Notes under the pieces: model-generated
Seen by the model: only the letters and a program-made list of their open reading frames with translations
What the model was told of the DNA's origin: nothing
The model's database searches: none
In this document: positions 25,064-32,600 of the stretch, in pieces
Position numbering within the stretch: the stretch's first letter is position 1
Layout of the letters: the number at the start of each line of letters is the position of its first letter
DNA from: Streptomyces coelicoflavus
Lineage (GTDB): Bacteria > Actinomycetota > Actinomycetes > Streptomycetales > Streptomycetaceae
Length of the DNA stretch: 64,000 nt
Assembly: GCF_003112555.1 (NCBI RefSeq)
Contig: NZ_BEWB01000012.1
Span: forward strand, 285,733 to 349,732
Direction of reading: 5' to 3'
Program-made: the position numbers and the translations under genes

Positions 25064-25736
25064 CCTTGCCGGTCTTCGGGTCGACCCGCCAGTCCTGCTC
25101 GCCCTTGCCGGAGGTGTGCGTCTCGACCTCCCAGGCGGGCTTTCCGTCGCCGTAGTGGCCGTCCTCGTCCAGTTCGACGGAGGTGACGGTGCCGTGTCCG
25201 GCCGCCGCCTCCGCGGCCTGTGCCGCGTCGACGGAGGTGCCCTTCAGGGCCGCGCGCACCTCGGCGGTGTCGTCCTCGTCGTCCTTCTCCGAGCCGAGGA
25301 CCTTGCCGGTGGCCGGGTCGACCCGGACGCTGTGCCAGGTGCCGTCGCCGGAGAGGACGTCGACCTCCCAGGCCGCGCGCTCCCGGCGGTCGTCTCCGCC
25401 GTCGTCGGAGTCGTCCCCGTCGTCCCCGTCGTCCCCGTCGTCCTCGTCGTCCAGTTCGGCGGAGACGGCGGTGCCCGGGGTGTCCGCGAGCGCTGCGGCG
25501 ACGGCGTCGGCCGCCGTCACCTTCGCGGAGGCGGCACGGGCAGCGTCGTCGTCACGGGCCGCGTCGTCGGCACGGTCGTCGGCCTCGTCCCGTACCCCGC
25601 CGTCGTCCGACACGCTCACGTCCGCGCGGGGCGCCGTGCCCCGGTCGTCGTCCCCCGTCGTCGCCAGTGCCGTCGCCGTACCGCCTCCGACCAGTGCGGC
25701 GGCGGTGACGGCGGCGATCACGATGTTGCGCTTCAT
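24999..25736 (-). CDS. secreted PepSY-domain protein with acidic linkers
   Basis: The 245-residue protein begins with a Sec signal peptide (MKRNIVIAAVTAAALVGGG, cleavage near residue 25). It contains two PepSY domains (AAWEVDVLSGDGTWHSVRVDPATGKVL and PAWEVETHTSGKGEQDWRVDPKTGKV), each preceded by an acidic Asp-run linker and followed by an acidic tail. PepSY domains are found in secreted protease inhibitors and regulators. The gene is divergent from the response regulator and sensor kinase, a frequent arrangement in Streptomyces, so it may be their target. GGAGGAAAACCGC precedes the ATG. Asp repeats make the DNA repetitive at 25400-25450. Confidence 0.85.
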   Translation of the reverse strand: MKRNIVIAAVTAAALVGGGTATALATTGDDDRGTAPRADVSVSDDGGVRDEADDRADDAARDDDAARAASAKVTAADAVAAALADTPGTAVSAELDDEDDGDDGDDGDDSDDGGDDRRERAAWEVDVLSGDGTWHSVRVDPATGKVLGSEKDDEDDTAEVRAALKGTSVDAAQAAEAAAGHGTVTSVELDEDGHYGDGKPAWEVETHTSGKGEQDWRVDPKTGKVTADRSHDSDASQDSDDSDDD

Positions 25737-25811
25737 GCGGTTTTCCTCCGAGTCGGCAGAGATCATCCAGAGTCCGGCGGTTTCCGGTGACTTCACTGTC
25801 GCGGACCGACG

Positions 25812-25848
25812 CTGAGGCCAGGCTGAAGCCGCCTGAAGGGATCTTCAG
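25812..25848. promoter_or_regulatory. four phased half-sites, candidate response-regulator operator
   Basis: CTGAGG at 25812, CTGAAG at 25823 and 25833, and the inverse CTTCAG at 25843 are spaced 10-11 bases apart, one helical turn. They lie between the PepSY gene and the response regulator. OmpR-family regulators typically bind such direct repeats. The site suits autoregulation and control of the PepSY gene. No binding data are implied. Confidence 0.55.
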
Positions 25849-25871
25849 CTCGGCTTTGGGACCCTCTACAC

Positions 25872-26594
25872 ATGCGCCCACCCGTCGCCCACCACCACCC
25901 TGCCCGAGGCGCTTCGCGCCGCCCCTCTCGATTCTTGATCGTGGAGGACGAGAAGCGCCTCGCCGTGTCGCTCGCCAAGGGCCTCACCGCGGAGGGCTAC
26001 GCCGTGGACGTCGTCCACGACGGCCTGGAGGGACTGCACAGGGCGGGCGAGGGCGCGTACGACCTCGTCATCCTCGACATCATGCTGCCCGGCCTCAACG
26101 GCTACCGGGTCTGCGCCGCCCTGCGCGCCGCCGGGCACGACGTGCCGATCCTGATGCTCACCGCCAAGGACGGCGAGTACGACGAGGCCGAGGGCCTGGA
26201 CACGGGCGCCGACGACTACCTCACCAAGCCCTTCTCGTACGTCGTCCTCGTCGCCCGCGTGAAGGCCCTGCTGCGGCGGCGGGGGCAGGGCGCCGGGGCC
26301 TCGCCCGTGCACGTCCACGGCGACCTCAGGGTCGACACCGCCGCCCGCCGGGTCTTCCTCGGCGAGGACGAGGTCACCCTCACCGCCAAGGAGTTCGCCG
26401 TCCTGGAGCAGCTCGTGGTGCGGGCCGGGCAGGTGGTCTCCAAGGCGGAGATCCTCGAGCACGTCTGGGACTTCGCCTACGACGGCGACCCCAACATCGT
26501 CGAGGTGTACGTCAGCGCGCTGAGGCGCAAGCTGCGTGCCGGGCTCATCCGGACCGTGCGCGGCGCCGGCTACCGGCTGGAGACCGGGCGGTGA
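25872..26594 (+). CDS. OmpR-family response regulator
   Basis: The 240-residue regulator has a receiver domain with the phospho-acceptor Asp in YDLVILDIMLPGLNG and the conserved Lys in YLTKPFSYV. A winged-helix DNA-binding domain follows (VTLTAKEFAVLEQLVVRAGQVVSKAEIL, then NIVEVYVSALRRKL). The first 20 residues are longer than in CutR-like relatives; a start at a later codon such as the GTG at about 25940 cannot be excluded. It overlaps the kinase gene by four bases. The paired kinase and the PepSY gene are its likely partners. Confidence 0.92.
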   Translation: MRPPVAHHHPARGASRRPSRFLIVEDEKRLAVSLAKGLTAEGYAVDVVHDGLEGLHRAGEGAYDLVILDIMLPGLNGYRVCAALRAAGHDVPILMLTAKDGEYDEAEGLDTGADDYLTKPFSYVVLVARVKALLRRRGQGAGASPVHVHGDLRVDTAARRVFLGEDEVTLTAKEFAVLEQLVVRAGQVVSKAEILEHVWDFAYDGDPNIVEVYVSALRRKLRAGLIRTVRGAGYRLETGR

Positions 26595-28006
26595 GCCGCC
26601 TGTTCGCCTCGGTGCGGGCCCGCGCCACGCTCGCCGCGACCCTCGTGGTCGCCGTCGCCCTCGTCGCGGCCGGCAGCGCCGTCCTGCTGTCCCTGCGCTC
26701 CAACCTGCTCGGCGAGGCGGGCACCCAGGCGGAGCGCTCGGCGCGGGACGTGGCGACCTCGCTGGCCGTCGGCACGCGGTACACCGAGCTGAACCTGGAC
26801 GACGACGACCGCCCCGTGCAGGTCGTCGACGAGGCGGGCACACTGGTCGCCGCCAGCGAGGACCTGGAGCGGATCACCGGTACCGGAGTCGACGCGGTGA
26901 CCCCGCAGCCGTCCGCCTCCCCGAGCGACGACGGCGACGACGACGATGACGACTCCGGCGAGTCGCTCGAAGCCGGTGAGATCGGCGAGCCGGCCACCGT
27001 CGGCGACGGCACCGCGACCGTCGACGGCGACACGGAGGACTACCGCTTCGTCGCGGTCCCCGTGGAGACCCGGGGCGGCGACCAGCTCACCGTGTACGCC
27101 GGCGCCCCGCTGTCCGCCGAACACGGGGCCGTGAACACCGCGCTGACCGTCATGCTGATCGGCTTCCCGCTGCTGCTCGCGGTCGTCGCGTGGGTGACCT
27201 GGCTGGTCACCCGGCGTGCGCTGCGCCCGGTGGAGGGCATCCGGCGGGAGATGGCCGCGATCACCGCCAGCGAGGACCTGGCCCGCCGCGTCCCGGTGCC
27301 CGGCACCCACGACGAGGTGGCCAGGCTCGCCACGACCACCAACCAGACGCTGGCCGCGCTGGAGTCCTCGGTGGAGCGGCAGCGCCGGTTCGTCGCCGAC
27401 GCCTCGCACGAGCTGCGCAGCCCGATCGCCTCGCTGCGCACCCAGCTGGAGGTGGCCGCCGCCCACCCCGAGCTGCTGGACCTGGACGGCGCCGTGGAGG
27501 ACACCGTACGGCTCCAGCGGCTCGCCGCCGACCTGCTGCTGCTGGCCAGGCTGGACGCGGGGGAGCGGCCCGCCGACGCGCGGGTCGACCTGGCGGCGCT
27601 GGCGCGGGAGGCGGCCGAGGGCCGTGCGGGGGTGAGCGTGCACGGGGACGCCGCGGTGAACGTGGCCGGATCGCGGGGGCAGCTGGGGCGGGTGCTGGCC
27701 AATCTGCTGGACAACGCCCAGCGGCACGCCCGCTCGGCGGTGGAGGTGACCGTGCGGCGGGACGGGGAGGCGGCGGTGGTCGCCGTGGCCGACGACGGCG
27801 AGGGCGTGCCGGCGGCCGACCGGGAGCGGATCTTCGAACGGTTCGTACGGCTCGACGCCGCCCGCAGCCGCGACGACGGCGGGGCCGGTCTCGGGCTGGC
27901 CATCGCCCGCGACGTCGCCGTACGGCACGGCGGCACGCTCACGGTGCACGACGCGCCGGCAGGCGGGGCCCTGTTCGAGCTCCGCCTGCCGGGTGAGCGT
28001 GCCTGA
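26591..28006 (+). CDS. sensor histidine kinase
   Basis: The 471-residue membrane kinase has an N-terminal TM helix (about 13-34) and an extracytoplasmic sensor domain of about 140 residues with a short Asp-rich loop. A second TM helix (about 180-200), a HAMP domain, the phospho-acceptor His in DASHELRSPIASL, and the ATP-binding N-box NLLDNAQRHA, DDGEGVP and GGAGLGLAIA follow. The GTG overlaps the regulator stop in GTGA, ensuring coupled synthesis. The sensed signal is unknown. The acidic sensor loop next to an acidic PepSY protein may point to a common cation or cell-wall signal, which is speculation. Confidence 0.92.
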   Translation: MSRLFASVRARATLAATLVVAVALVAAGSAVLLSLRSNLLGEAGTQAERSARDVATSLAVGTRYTELNLDDDDRPVQVVDEAGTLVAASEDLERITGTGVDAVTPQPSASPSDDGDDDDDDSGESLEAGEIGEPATVGDGTATVDGDTEDYRFVAVPVETRGGDQLTVYAGAPLSAEHGAVNTALTVMLIGFPLLLAVVAWVTWLVTRRALRPVEGIRREMAAITASEDLARRVPVPGTHDEVARLATTTNQTLAALESSVERQRRFVADASHELRSPIASLRTQLEVAAAHPELLDLDGAVEDTVRLQRLAADLLLLARLDAGERPADARVDLAALAREAAEGRAGVSVHGDAAVNVAGSRGQLGRVLANLLDNAQRHARSAVEVTVRRDGEAAVVAVADDGEGVPAADRERIFERFVRLDAARSRDDGGAGLGLAIARDVAVRHGGTLTVHDAPAGGALFELRLPGERA

Positions 28007-28025
28007 ACGGCTCAGGGGGTCGTGA

Positions 28026-28502
28026 TCAGGGACGTCCCCGCTGCCCGCGCAGGTGTTCCGCGATGGGCTTGAGCGCCTTGTCCAGCTCCGTCAGGTCCTC
28101 GGGAGCCAGCAGGTCGATGAAGTGCCTGCGGACGGAGGCCACGTGGTGCGGTGCGACCTTCCGCATGGTCTCCAGGCCGTGCTCGGTGAGGACGGCGAAG
28201 AGCCCGCGGCGGTCGGACTCGCAGTTCTCCCGCCGGACCAGGTTCGCGTTCTCCATGCGGGTGATCTGGTGGGAGAGGCGGCTCTTGGACTGCATCGTGG
28301 CGGTGGCCAGGTCGCTCATCCGCATTCTGTCGCCCTCCGACTCGGAGAGGTTCACCAGGATCTCGTAGTCGTTCATTGTCAGGCCGAACGGTTGCAGGTC
28401 CTTCTCGAGCTGGTGCGTCAACAGCCTGTTGACCTCCAGGTGGGTGCGCCAAGCACACTGCTCCGTATCGGTCAGCCAGCGAGTGGCCGTCTCGGTCTCC
28501 AT
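28026..28502 (-). CDS. MarR family transcriptional regulator
   Basis: The 158-residue protein has a winged helix: LTMNDYEILVNLSES, then MRMSDLATATMQSKSRLSHQITRMENANLVRRENCESDRRGLFAVLTEHG with the wing Asp-Arg-Arg. Long helices at both ends form the dimer interface. The ATG at 28502 follows a TAGACT -10 box (28509-28514, complement) by six bases, so the mRNA may be leaderless. The signal and targets are unknown; the AIM24 operon lies downstream of its promoter region on the same strand. Confidence 0.9.
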   Translation of the reverse strand: METETATRWLTDTEQCAWRTHLEVNRLLTHQLEKDLQPFGLTMNDYEILVNLSESEGDRMRMSDLATATMQSKSRLSHQITRMENANLVRRENCESDRRGLFAVLTEHGLETMRKVAPHHVASVRRHFIDLLAPEDLTELDKALKPIAEHLRGQRGRP

Positions 28503-28603
28503 GAATGAAGTCTACCTAAAATGTTGAAAGGCGAACTAGTGAGGGGTTTTCCGTGGCGGTGACGGTGCGCACGCGTTCGATGTCACACTCCGCAGATTAC
28601 CGC

Positions 28604-29380
28604 TCACAGCCCGAAGCGGCGCTGGAGGTCCCCCAGCTGTCCGGGAAGCCCCGGTACCCCCGAGCGGCCGCCCTGCGCTCCGGAAGCGCCGCCTCCGGGC
28701 ACGCCGGCCTGCTGCGGCGGAGTCCCGACGGCCTGCTCCGCCATGAGCGCCTCGCTCGACTGGAGCAGCACCGTGCCCGCCCCCACGAACTCGAACTGGT
28801 GCTCCTCCCCGGAGGCCCCGCCGAGCCCCGTCATCGCACGTAGACCGCCCAGTAGGCCGGTCATGTACCCGTGGTCGTAGTGGTGGCACGGGGACGGGCA
28901 GTCCGCCCAGCCGACCAGGGCCTGCGGGTCCACCCGGATCGGCGGTTCCATGAACACCACCGGACCGTTGGACGCGGCCACGAACTTCCCGGTTCCGATC
29001 AGCGTCAGGAAGCCCGGCACGATCGACTGCTTGAGTGCGAGGCTTGGCTGAAAAGCGAGCAGATTGCCCGAGCGAATGGTCAGGTTGCCGTCCTCGAGGT
29101 CGTACGAATTCACGTCGAAGGCCCGGTCGGCGAGGAGCATCTTGCCCGAGCCCTCCGCCACGACCCAGTCGCTCGCGTGCAGAGGCGAATGGAACGACGT
29201 GCGCACCAAACGGTCCAGCCGGCCGTGCCCGATCCCGTTGAAATCGATCGTCCCGTAGTAGGCGATCATCTTCCCCTTCTGGAGGAACCACTGGCTCCCC
29301 TTCAGCTCCACGCAGAAGGTGTACGCGTTGACGTTGTCGTCGGCCGGCAGCGTCGCCGGGTCGTGGTGGACCGTGCTCAC
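28604..29380 (-). CDS. AIM24 family protein, third of three
   Basis: The 258-residue protein belongs to the AIM24/DUF124 beta-sandwich family. Its last 45 residues (from about 215) add a Gly/Pro-rich tail not seen in the other two copies. Family members bind no known cofactor and their role is unknown in bacteria. The GTG overlaps the preceding AIM24 stop by four bases. It differs most from the other two; for example, an inserted CPSPCHHYDHG segment with two Cys and three His may bind metal. Confidence 0.85.
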   Translation of the reverse strand: MSTVHHDPATLPADDNVNAYTFCVELKGSQWFLQKGKMIAYYGTIDFNGIGHGRLDRLVRTSFHSPLHASDWVVAEGSGKMLLADRAFDVNSYDLEDGNLTIRSGNLLAFQPSLALKQSIVPGFLTLIGTGKFVAASNGPVVFMEPPIRVDPQALVGWADCPSPCHHYDHGYMTGLLGGLRAMTGLGGASGEEHQFEFVGAGTVLLQSSEALMAEQAVGTPPQQAGVPGGGASGAQGGRSGVPGLPGQLGDLQRRFGL

Positions 29381-30036
29381 AGCTTCTCCTCGGACGCCTG
29401 GACGAACACCGTGCCGCTGCCGCTCAGCTCCAGCTGGAACGCCTCGCCGGAGCCGCGTCCCACCATGTCCCGCCAGCCCAGCGCCGTGGACAGCTTGTTG
29501 CGCACGTCGCCGTGGTGGGCGACGTAGGCCTGCGGGTCGACGCGCACCGGGCGCTGGGGGGTGATGGGCACCTCGAAGACGCCCCCGTGGGCCATCACCG
29601 CCACCGAGCCGTGCCCCTTGAGGGACGTGGTGAACAGCCCCTGCCCGCTCACCTGGCCCCGCACCATGCCCATGACCCCGCCCTGGGAGCCCAGGAACAC
29701 GGTGCTCTGCTCCAGGGTGCCCTCGAAGGCGAGGAGACGGTCCGCCTCCACGTACAGGGTGTCGCCCGACAGGCTGATCACCTGGACGTGGTGGCCGCCG
29801 TGCCCGAAGAGCACGGTGCCGCTGCCCTCGACGGTCATCAGCGGCGTGTCCTCGTTCGCCACCCGGCGGCCGATCATCGACATGACGCCGCCCTGCCCGC
29901 CGCGCAGATTGGGGGTGAAGGACACCTCGCCCTGGTAGGCGAGCATCGCCCCGCGCTGACTGAACAGCCGCTGCCCCGGCGCGACGGTCGCCCGGACCAT
30001 CTTGGAATTGATCTCCTCGAAGGCCATCTCACACAT
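29377..30036 (-). CDS. AIM24 family protein, second of three
   Basis: The 219-residue protein has the repeated beta-strand pattern of AIM24: MLAYQGEVSFTP, GSGTVLFGHGGHHVQVISLSGDTLYVEADRLLAFE, QGLFTTSLKGHGSVAVMAHG and GEAFQLELSGSGTVFVQ. The start ATG at 30036 overlaps the upstream AIM24 stop by eight bases and has GGGGG before it. An in-frame ATG at 30027 is a less likely start. It is closest to the first copy, so these two are the younger duplication. Confidence 0.87.
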   Translation of the reverse strand: MCEMAFEEINSKMVRATVAPGQRLFSQRGAMLAYQGEVSFTPNLRGGQGGVMSMIGRRVANEDTPLMTVEGSGTVLFGHGGHHVQVISLSGDTLYVEADRLLAFEGTLEQSTVFLGSQGGVMGMVRGQVSGQGLFTTSLKGHGSVAVMAHGGVFEVPITPQRPVRVDPQAYVAHHGDVRNKLSTALGWRDMVGRGSGEAFQLELSGSGTVFVQASEEKL

Positions 30037-30661
30037 CCCCCGCGATCGTGTTCCGCTCGCTCGGCTGCACGTACACCAGCCCGTCGCCCTCGAAGCGGAT
30101 CTGGAAGGCCTCCCCGCCGCCCTCGCCGAACAGGGTGCGGAAGGTCACACCCGACTGGAAGGACTGCCGCAGGTTCCCCTGGTGCGCGACGTACGCCCCC
30201 GGGTCGACGGTCAGCGGGTACTGGGCGCTGACCCGCAGCACCACCGCGGGACCGTCGGACATGATCGCCGCCTGCCCGTGCCCCTCGATCGTCGTGGTGA
30301 ACAGCCCGTTGCCCTGTGAGGCGCCGCGGGTGCCCGTGAAGCTCGTGCCGGTGCGCAGCCCGGCGTCGGCCGCCAGGAAGTTGCTCGACTCGACGTACAG
30401 CTTGTCGCCCTGGAGGGCCACCAGCGTGATCTCCGAGGCCCGGTCCGCGAACCAGCAGGTCCCCTGCCCCCTCACCTCCATCACCGTCATCTGCTCGCCG
30501 GTGATCCGCCGGGTCACCATGCCCCGGATGCCCTCACCGCCGCCGCTCAGCTTCTTGAAGGCCATCTCCCCGTCGTACGCGACCATCGAGCCGTTCTTCG
30601 CCTTCACGGCGTCTTGGGTCATGTCGACGGCGAGGACCTTGCTGCCTTGAAGTCGGAACAT
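30029..30661 (-). CDS. AIM24 family protein, first of three
   Basis: The 210-residue AIM24/DUF124 protein shows MVAYDGEMAFKK, GQGTCWFADRASEITLVALQGDKLYVESSNFLAAD, NGLFTTTIEGHGQAAIM and GEAFQIRFEGDGLVYVQ. No signal peptide or membrane segment is present. It is the first gene of a three-gene translationally coupled operon. The 184-base gap to the divergent DUF3817 gene must contain its promoter. Confidence 0.87.
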   Translation of the reverse strand: MFRLQGSKVLAVDMTQDAVKAKNGSMVAYDGEMAFKKLSGGGEGIRGMVTRRITGEQMTVMEVRGQGTCWFADRASEITLVALQGDKLYVESSNFLAADAGLRTGTSFTGTRGASQGNGLFTTTIEGHGQAAIMSDGPAVVLRVSAQYPLTVDPGAYVAHQGNLRQSFQSGVTFRTLFGEGGGEAFQIRFEGDGLVYVQPSERNTIAGDV

Positions 30662-30845
30662 CGCCACGTGGTGAAAGTAGCCCCGCCACGGGTGGACAGA
30701 ACAGGGCCCACGGGTGGAGAACGACCCTGAGTCCATCCCTTGGGGCATTGTTTGCCACAATGGCCGAACGATTGTGCTTCCGTTCACAAGGCGGACCGCA
30801 CACCGCCCGCGCCGTCGGCGCATCCCTCCCTTCCGAAGGTGACCC

Positions 30846-31190
30846 GTGGACCTCAAGACCGCCACCGCCCTCCGCCGCCTCCGCCTGGTATCGGCCCCCG
30901 AGGCGATCTCGTTCCTCCTCCTGCTCGTCTGCTCCGTCCTGAAGCGGACCACCGACTTCAACGCGGTGCCGGCGATGGGCATGATCCACGGCGTCCTCTT
31001 CGTGCTGTACGTGATCTTCTGGGCCGACGCCTGGAACCGCGCCAAGTGGCCGCTGAAGACCGCCGCCCTCTACTTCGTCCTCTCGGTCCTGCCGACCGGC
31101 GGCTTCTTCGCCGACCGCAAGCTCAAGCGCGAGGCCGAGACCGCGGTCATCGCCTCCCGCGCCCGCCAGGAAGGGGTCGTGGGCGCATGA
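30846..31190 (+). CDS. DUF3817 integral membrane protein
   Basis: The 114-residue protein has three membrane helices: ISFLLLLVCSVL (about 20-33), MIHGVLFVLYVIFWADAW (46-63) and ALYFVLSVLPTGGFFADRKL (73-92). That arrangement and the PTGGFFADRKL end are typical of DUF3817 (YdzA-like) proteins of unknown function. AAGGTGA precedes the GTG. The stop overlaps the next start (ATGA). A second copy lies at 32166. Confidence 0.88.
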   Translation: MDLKTATALRRLRLVSAPEAISFLLLLVCSVLKRTTDFNAVPAMGMIHGVLFVLYVIFWADAWNRAKWPLKTAALYFVLSVLPTGGFFADRKLKREAETAVIASRARQEGVVGA

Positions 31191-31480
31191 TCGTCGCCTT
31201 CTCCGTGACGCCGCTCGGCGTCGGCGAGGACGTGGGGGAGTACGTCGCCGACGCCGTCCGGGTGGTCCGCGAGTCCGGGCTGCCGAACCGCACCGACGCG
31301 ATGTTCACGTCCGTCGAGGGCGAGTGGGACGAGGTCATGGACGTCGTCCGGCGGGCCGTCGCCGCCGTCGAGGCGCGCGCGCCGCGGGTCTCCCTGGTCC
31401 TCAAGGCGGACATCCGCCCCGGCGTGACGGACGGCCTCACGTCCAAGGTCGAGACGGTCGAGCGCCACCTCGCCCCGTGA
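31187..31480 (+). CDS. MTH1187/YkoF-type thiamine-binding protein
   Basis: The 97-residue protein has the MTH1187 pattern: MIVAFSVTPLGVGEDVGEYVADAV, then LPNRTDAMFTSVEGEWDEVMDVVRRAV and PRVSLVLKADIRPGVTDGLTSKV. Members bind thiamine or related ligands in the cytoplasm. Translation is coupled to the DUF3817 gene by a four-base overlap. No thi-box riboswitch is visible upstream. Confidence 0.85.
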   Translation: MIVAFSVTPLGVGEDVGEYVADAVRVVRESGLPNRTDAMFTSVEGEWDEVMDVVRRAVAAVEARAPRVSLVLKADIRPGVTDGLTSKVETVERHLAP

Positions 31481-31520
31481 CCGTGCCGGCGGGCGGTGGT
31501 ATCGAAAGGCGAGACGGGGC

Positions 31521-31548
31521 TGACCGGCATGTGACCGGCCGGTAAGGT
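31521..31548 (+). promoter_or_regulatory. promoter and direct repeats before the MarR gene
   Basis: TGACCGGC occurs at 31521 and 31532, 11 bases apart, followed by a TAAGGT -10 box (31543-31548) that lies eight bases before the GTG start. The regulator mRNA may be leaderless and the repeats may be its own binding site. Confidence 0.4.
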
Positions 31549-31556
31549 CTGTTGCC

Positions 31557-32066
31557 GTGCCGAAGCCCCTCAGTCTCTCCTTCGATCCCATCGCCCGAGC
31601 CGACGAACTCTGGGCACAGCGCTGGGGCGGTGTGCCCTCCATGGCGGCGATCACCTCGATCATGCGGGCCCAGCAGATCCTGCTGGGCGAGGTCGACGCC
31701 GTGGTCAAGCCGTACGGGCTGACCTTCGCGCGGTACGAGGCGCTGGTGCTGCTCACCTTCTCCAAGTCGGGCGAACTGCCGATGTCCAAGATCGGCGAGC
31801 GCCTGATGGTGCACCCCACCTCCGTGACGAACACCGTCGACCGCCTGGTGCGCTCCGGTCTGGTCGCCAAGCGCCCCAACCCCAACGACGGCCGCGGCAC
31901 CCTGGCCACCATCACCGACAAGGGCCGCGAGGTCGTCGAGGCGGCCACCCGCGACCTGATGGCGATGGACTTCGGCCTGGGCGCGTACGACGCCGAGGAG
32001 TGCGGCGAGATCTTCGCGATGCTCCGGCCCCTGCGGGTCGCCGCGGGGGACTTCGCGGAGGACTGA
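31557..32066 (+). CDS. MarR family transcriptional regulator
   Basis: The 169-residue protein has the MarR core LTFARYEALVLLTFSKSGELPMSKIGERLMVHPTSVTNTVDRLVRSGLV, with the wing NPNDGRGTLATITDKGREV. It sits between two DUF3817 genes and upstream of icmA, so one or both neighbours may be targets. The GTG at 31557 has no good Shine-Dalgarno. A -10 box eight bases upstream suggests leaderless translation. Confidence 0.9.
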   Translation: MPKPLSLSFDPIARADELWAQRWGGVPSMAAITSIMRAQQILLGEVDAVVKPYGLTFARYEALVLLTFSKSGELPMSKIGERLMVHPTSVTNTVDRLVRSGLVAKRPNPNDGRGTLATITDKGREVVEAATRDLMAMDFGLGAYDAEECGEIFAMLRPLRVAAGDFAED

Positions 32067-32165
32067 GCGGCGGGTCCGGGAGCCGTGCGACGGCCGCCGG
32101 GCGGGCCCGGCGAGTCGTCCGACCCGGCCGAAGATCGCGCGAAACGGGCGGTTACGCTCGTAGCC

Positions 32166-32507
32166 ATGAAAAAGAGCGTGCTGACCCGCTACCGGGTCAT
32201 GGCGTACGTCACCGGTGTGCTGCTGATCGCGCTGTGCCTTGGCATGATCGCCAAGTACGTGCTGGATCTCGGCGGCGCCGCCGACTTCACCCAGGTCGTC
32301 AGCATCGCCCACGGCTGGCTGTACGTGATCTACCTGGTCTTCGCCTTCGACCTCGGCTCCAAGGCGAAGTGGCCGGTGAAGAAGCAGCTGTGGGTGCTGC
32401 TCGCCGGGACCGTTCCGACGGCCGCCTTCTTCGTGGAGCGACGGATCAGCCGGGAGCTGGACGCGAAGGTCGCCGCCACCGAGACGCCCGCCCCCGTCAA
32501 GGCGTAA
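32166..32507 (+). CDS. DUF3817 integral membrane protein, second copy
   Basis: The 113-residue protein has three hydrophobic segments (VMAYVTGVLLIALCLGMIAKYVL, VSIAHGWLYVIYLVFAFDLG and LWVLLAGTVPTAAFFVERRI) and matches the DUF3817 copy at 30846. TACGCT (32153-32158) lies seven bases before the ATG, again suggesting a leaderless mRNA. The GC-rich hairpin at 32531-32556 follows. Confidence 0.88.
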   Translation: MKKSVLTRYRVMAYVTGVLLIALCLGMIAKYVLDLGGAADFTQVVSIAHGWLYVIYLVFAFDLGSKAKWPVKKQLWVLLAGTVPTAAFFVERRISRELDAKVAATETPAPVKA

Positions 32508-32530
32508 CCGGGTCCTCGGGAGCCGTTCCA

Positions 32531-32556
32531 CCGCCGTGCGGACACCCGTACGGCGG
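32531..32556 (+). terminator. hairpin terminator after DUF3817
   Basis: CCGCCGTGCG and CGTACGGCGG pair over ten bases with one G-T, around a six-base loop, 24 bases after the stop. It isolates the upstream unit from icmA. Confidence 0.75.
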
Positions 32557-32569
32557 TAGCCCATCGACA

Positions 32570-32591
32570 TTTACTTGGACGTCCTAGTAAA
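32570..32591. promoter_or_regulatory. 22-bp near-perfect palindrome at the icmA promoter
   Basis: The arms TTTACTTGGAC and GTCCTAGTAAA match at 10 of 11 positions and meet without a spacer. The right arm overlaps a TAAATT -10 box (32588-32593), which ends seven bases before the icmA ATG. A dimeric repressor bound here would block RNA polymerase. The binder is unknown; the nearby MarR and TetR proteins are candidates. Confidence 0.7.
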
Positions 32592-32600
32592 TTCGAGGGT

